NCBI RefSeq assembly: GCF_025698545.1
Contig: NC_068575.1
Span: 59,777,980-59,841,979 of the forward strand
Origin: Gossypium raimondii
Lineage: Eukaryota > Streptophyta > Magnoliopsida > Malvales > Malvaceae
Direction: 5' to 3'
Length of the DNA stretch: 64,000 nt
Positions within the stretch are counted from its first letter, which is position 1. The number at the start of each line of letters is the position of its first letter. Below are positions 61,473 to 64,000 of the stretch, piece by piece. The translations under genes and the position numbers were made by a program. The notes below the pieces were generated by a model, which saw nothing but the letters and a program-made list of their open reading frames with translations, was not told the DNA's origin and did not search any database.

Positions 61473-64000
61473 CTACTGCTCATTCTTCCCTTCCAATGAA
61501 AAAAGACGACCAAAACTATGTAAATGTTTCTCTCGCTCAAGAGTAGAAGCAGAGAATGTAGATTTGGTACGCCTGTGGCTGAGGTGAGACAAGCTCGTCA
61601 AAGAACTCGATGAAAGATTGGGCTCATTATCAAAGGGACTTGGTGTGGAATGACTATAATGCAAGGAATCCTCACTCACAGATTGCACATCAGCAGAAGC
61701 TACACTGTCTGTCTCAATGCGATCAAAATCATCGATGTGGTGAATATCCTGTGCCTTTGAACCACTATGATTCAGTCTGCCTTCTGCAGAATTTTCACCC
61801 GACAACTTGTCGCTGTGATGAGTCTGGTGGTTCTCTGTCTGAGGGTGCAAAGATTGCAACTGCCTCCCAAGAAGATATATGGTCTCCTGGCATGCTGCAA
61901 GCTTTTGTGCTGCGTCTTTTAACTCTCTTTCCTGCCAAGAGAGAGAAAGATAATTTCAGCTAAAGCTTTCAAGTTAAGAGAGCATCAAGGAATACTATAA
62001 TCAATTAAAAGATATCTCCAGCCTTTATATGATGATGAACAAAAAAATAGGACAAGCGAAAAAAGTGCAATCACCCCTAGAGATGAGAGGATAACAAACA
62101 TTCTAGACAATAAATGTGCAAGAGAAAAGCATATCAGTCACCCCTAGATGCGTTAGAGCAGCGTATCTGAACAACCATCAGTTGATTATACGTTTTATTG
62201 CTTTCTTGATTAATATTTTCTTTGAGTGGGTTCTCCAACGAAGTTACTATCATGCTACATACCTGTTTCATCTTCATTTCAGAATCTCCTATTGCTGATG
62301 ACGGACAGAAAAAGGAGGCCACATTCCTTTAACAGAATCAGAGTATTTAGAGAATGTTAGAAGACATAATGCTACACAAAAAAACTGATGGAGCTTACAG
62401 TGCAACATCAAAATAGCCAACAACTTCCACATAGTAGTTTATCATTTTGGAGTGCTTTTTAGTTCATTGATTTAATAAATTCCCTTTTTTTTATTAGGTC
62501 AATTGATTGCCTGTTAAAGATTATATGTGCTCACTGTATCATCAAGCATTATGAATAATTAATCACTTACCTTTGCACTCTGTCCTCAAGATCCTTGCAT
62601 CTAGCCAGCGCATCCTGATGGCCACGCTTTTCTCCTAGTAGTTCATCATCTAACTTCGCTGACTTTTCTTGCAGAAGGTTTACTTCAGCTTCTAACTCTT
62701 GAGCACGCAATTCCAGTGACTTGTAAGACTCAGTCATACATTTTAGCTGAGTTTCAGCGAGACTGTGAAGATTTTGAGAGGAAGCCAACTGTAACTTCAG
62801 TTCAGTTAGACTATTCTCTGTTTCCTGCAGCAGCAACTTTACATTTTCAAGATCTTCGGTGCTTCTTGCAAGATCCACTGTGATATTTTGTTTATCCAAC
62901 TTCAGCTGTTCCAACTCTTTCAATAAGCATGAGCATGATGTAGCACTGGGTTGAAAACTTGGATCGGAGATTCTAATTACCTCTGAATCAGGACAGGAAT
63001 GACAAAGATGACACCCTCCGCCACATGCATGTTTCAATGGGTTATCTTGTACAACCTTATTCTCTAGCAAAGCAACCTTGTCTATGCAATGATTATCGCT
63101 GGCATTTCTATCATAATCCCTATATCCCAGGAAACCAAGGTTCAGTCGATCAGCTTCAGCAAAAACATGAGAAAGTCTTAAGATGAAGTCAACCAAACCC
63201 TTCTTGTCAAATACAAATTTATCCGCAAAGGCAGAGAAGTCATCTAACGTTTTGCTTAGCCTATGGCCATCAGAAGGAGGGTCCTGAACTCTCACTGCTT
63301 CTCTGCCAATAGATAGTACAACCTGATGAATCTGAGATATTGCAGATGCCAAATTTTTCTTAGTAATGTTCTCTTCATCTAAGAATATCAAACTCTGTCC
63401 AGATACATCCTTTGGATCAGAGGGACTATGACCTGCTTGAACTCCTTCATATAAACAGTGCTGAGGCAGAGAACCTTGTATTTCCAGAATAGCACATTTG
63501 ATATCCTCCAAAACCTTCCCCAAATTCAAGTCCTTAGTTTGAGACTCAAATATCGAAGAAATCATCGACCGAAGCTTTAGGAAGGGCAGATTTTTCACAT
63601 CCTGCTGAAGCTCCGTTGTTGAGGATCTTGCACTTGAAGAACCCTGCTTTGATGATGGACTAAAACCAAACTCTTGCACAGAGAAGAGGTCCTGATCTTG
63701 GACAGCATTGCGTGATGTATTACCTTCTGCTCTATAATTCCCATAATTACCTGGATGGCTTGAAACATCATTAGCTCCACCAGCATCATTTGGTAGACAT
63801 GCCAACTTCTCCATCTCCAAAAAGTCGTCCATCAATTCCAAGCAATTGGGATTCTTTTGCTTGTGAACTTTATGGCTACTCTTCTGCATCCCCAAATGAG
63901 AGATATCAGAGGTCACCGGTAGCAAAGATTCAGCTGAGCGTCCTTCAACATCAACCCCATCTTCAGACGTGGAAGTGATACTAGGTGCATTGCTAGCATA
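61473..64000 (-). CDS. FPP: Filament-like plant protein (FPP), 3' part, runs off the window
   Basis: Long coiled-coil protein of the plant FPP family. Members bind microtubule- or endosome-associated partners; the role here is inferred from the family. Three minus-strand exons are read: a large one from beyond 64000 to 62571, 62326-62263 (64 nt), and 61931-61473, in frame at GT-AG borders. The long exon gives an acidic region, the conserved FPP block LPFLKLRSMISSIFESQ, HVFAEADRLNLGFLGY, then a coiled coil (CSCLLKELEQLKLDKQNITV, SLELRAQELEAEVNLLQEKS, DLEDRVQR). The last exon has the hallmark KDAAQKLAACQETIYLLGRQ and QLQSLHPQTE, then a serine-rich tail ending HSFGRLFSLEGKNEQ. The frame stays open to base 64000 (TSTSEDGVDVEGRSAESLLP). 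The N-terminal half lies outside the window, so member and total length are unknown. Confidence 0.93.

Overview
This is a plant nuclear window. Genes are split by GT-AG introns, noncoding DNA is very AT-rich, and many small transposons carry clean target-site duplications. The gene families are plant-specific (ARO armadillo proteins, filament-like plant proteins, plastid J11-type DnaJ). Repeat character, such as the TG...CA element opening TGTAACACCCC and the GC-rich hAT MITEs, looks like cotton (Gossypium, Malvaceae). That genus call is from memory, not from a search.

Layout. 1-3.9 kb: intergenic, with a LINE remnant. 3.9-7.7 kb: six-exon oligopeptide transporter of the OPT peptide-transporter clade, plus strand. 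8.06-9.0 kb: six-exon single-domain rhodanese, minus strand. 9.74-13.10 kb: a PIF/Harbinger-like element with a TAA target duplication that appears to have captured genomic fragments of a PP2A B55 gene and an HHO/NIGT1-type MYB gene. 15.0-16.2 kb: full-length GPI-type thaumatin-like protein (TLP). 22.8-26.0 kb: 3.2-kb solo-LTR-like element. 28.3-28.9 kb: a second TLP that lacks the second half of the domain. 31.8-33.7 kb: single-exon ARO protein. 33.7-43.0 kb: gene-poor, with fold-back elements and MITEs. 43.1-43.6 kb: plastid DnaJ. 44.4 kb: hAT MITE. 46.8-48.9 kb: 2.0-kb solo LTR. 49.7-55.1 kb: fossil of an endogenous caulimovirid arranged as two inverted arms. 56.3-58.1 kb: YEATS-domain protein (YAF9/TAF14 type), six exons. 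59.6-60.2 kb: LEA-2/NDR1-like gene without a clean start codon. 61.5-64.0 kb: 3' part of a filament-like plant protein gene that runs off the window.

The host genes are unrelated housekeeping or defence genes with no shared pathway, apart from the two TLPs, which look like a dispersed local duplication. The most unusual structures are the gene-capturing Harbinger-type element, the inverted pararetrovirus fossil, the half-domain TLP that keeps a hydrophobic tail, and a set of hAT MITEs with intact or nearly intact 8-bp duplications. I found no operons, CRISPR arrays or rRNA genes and recognised no tRNA gene.
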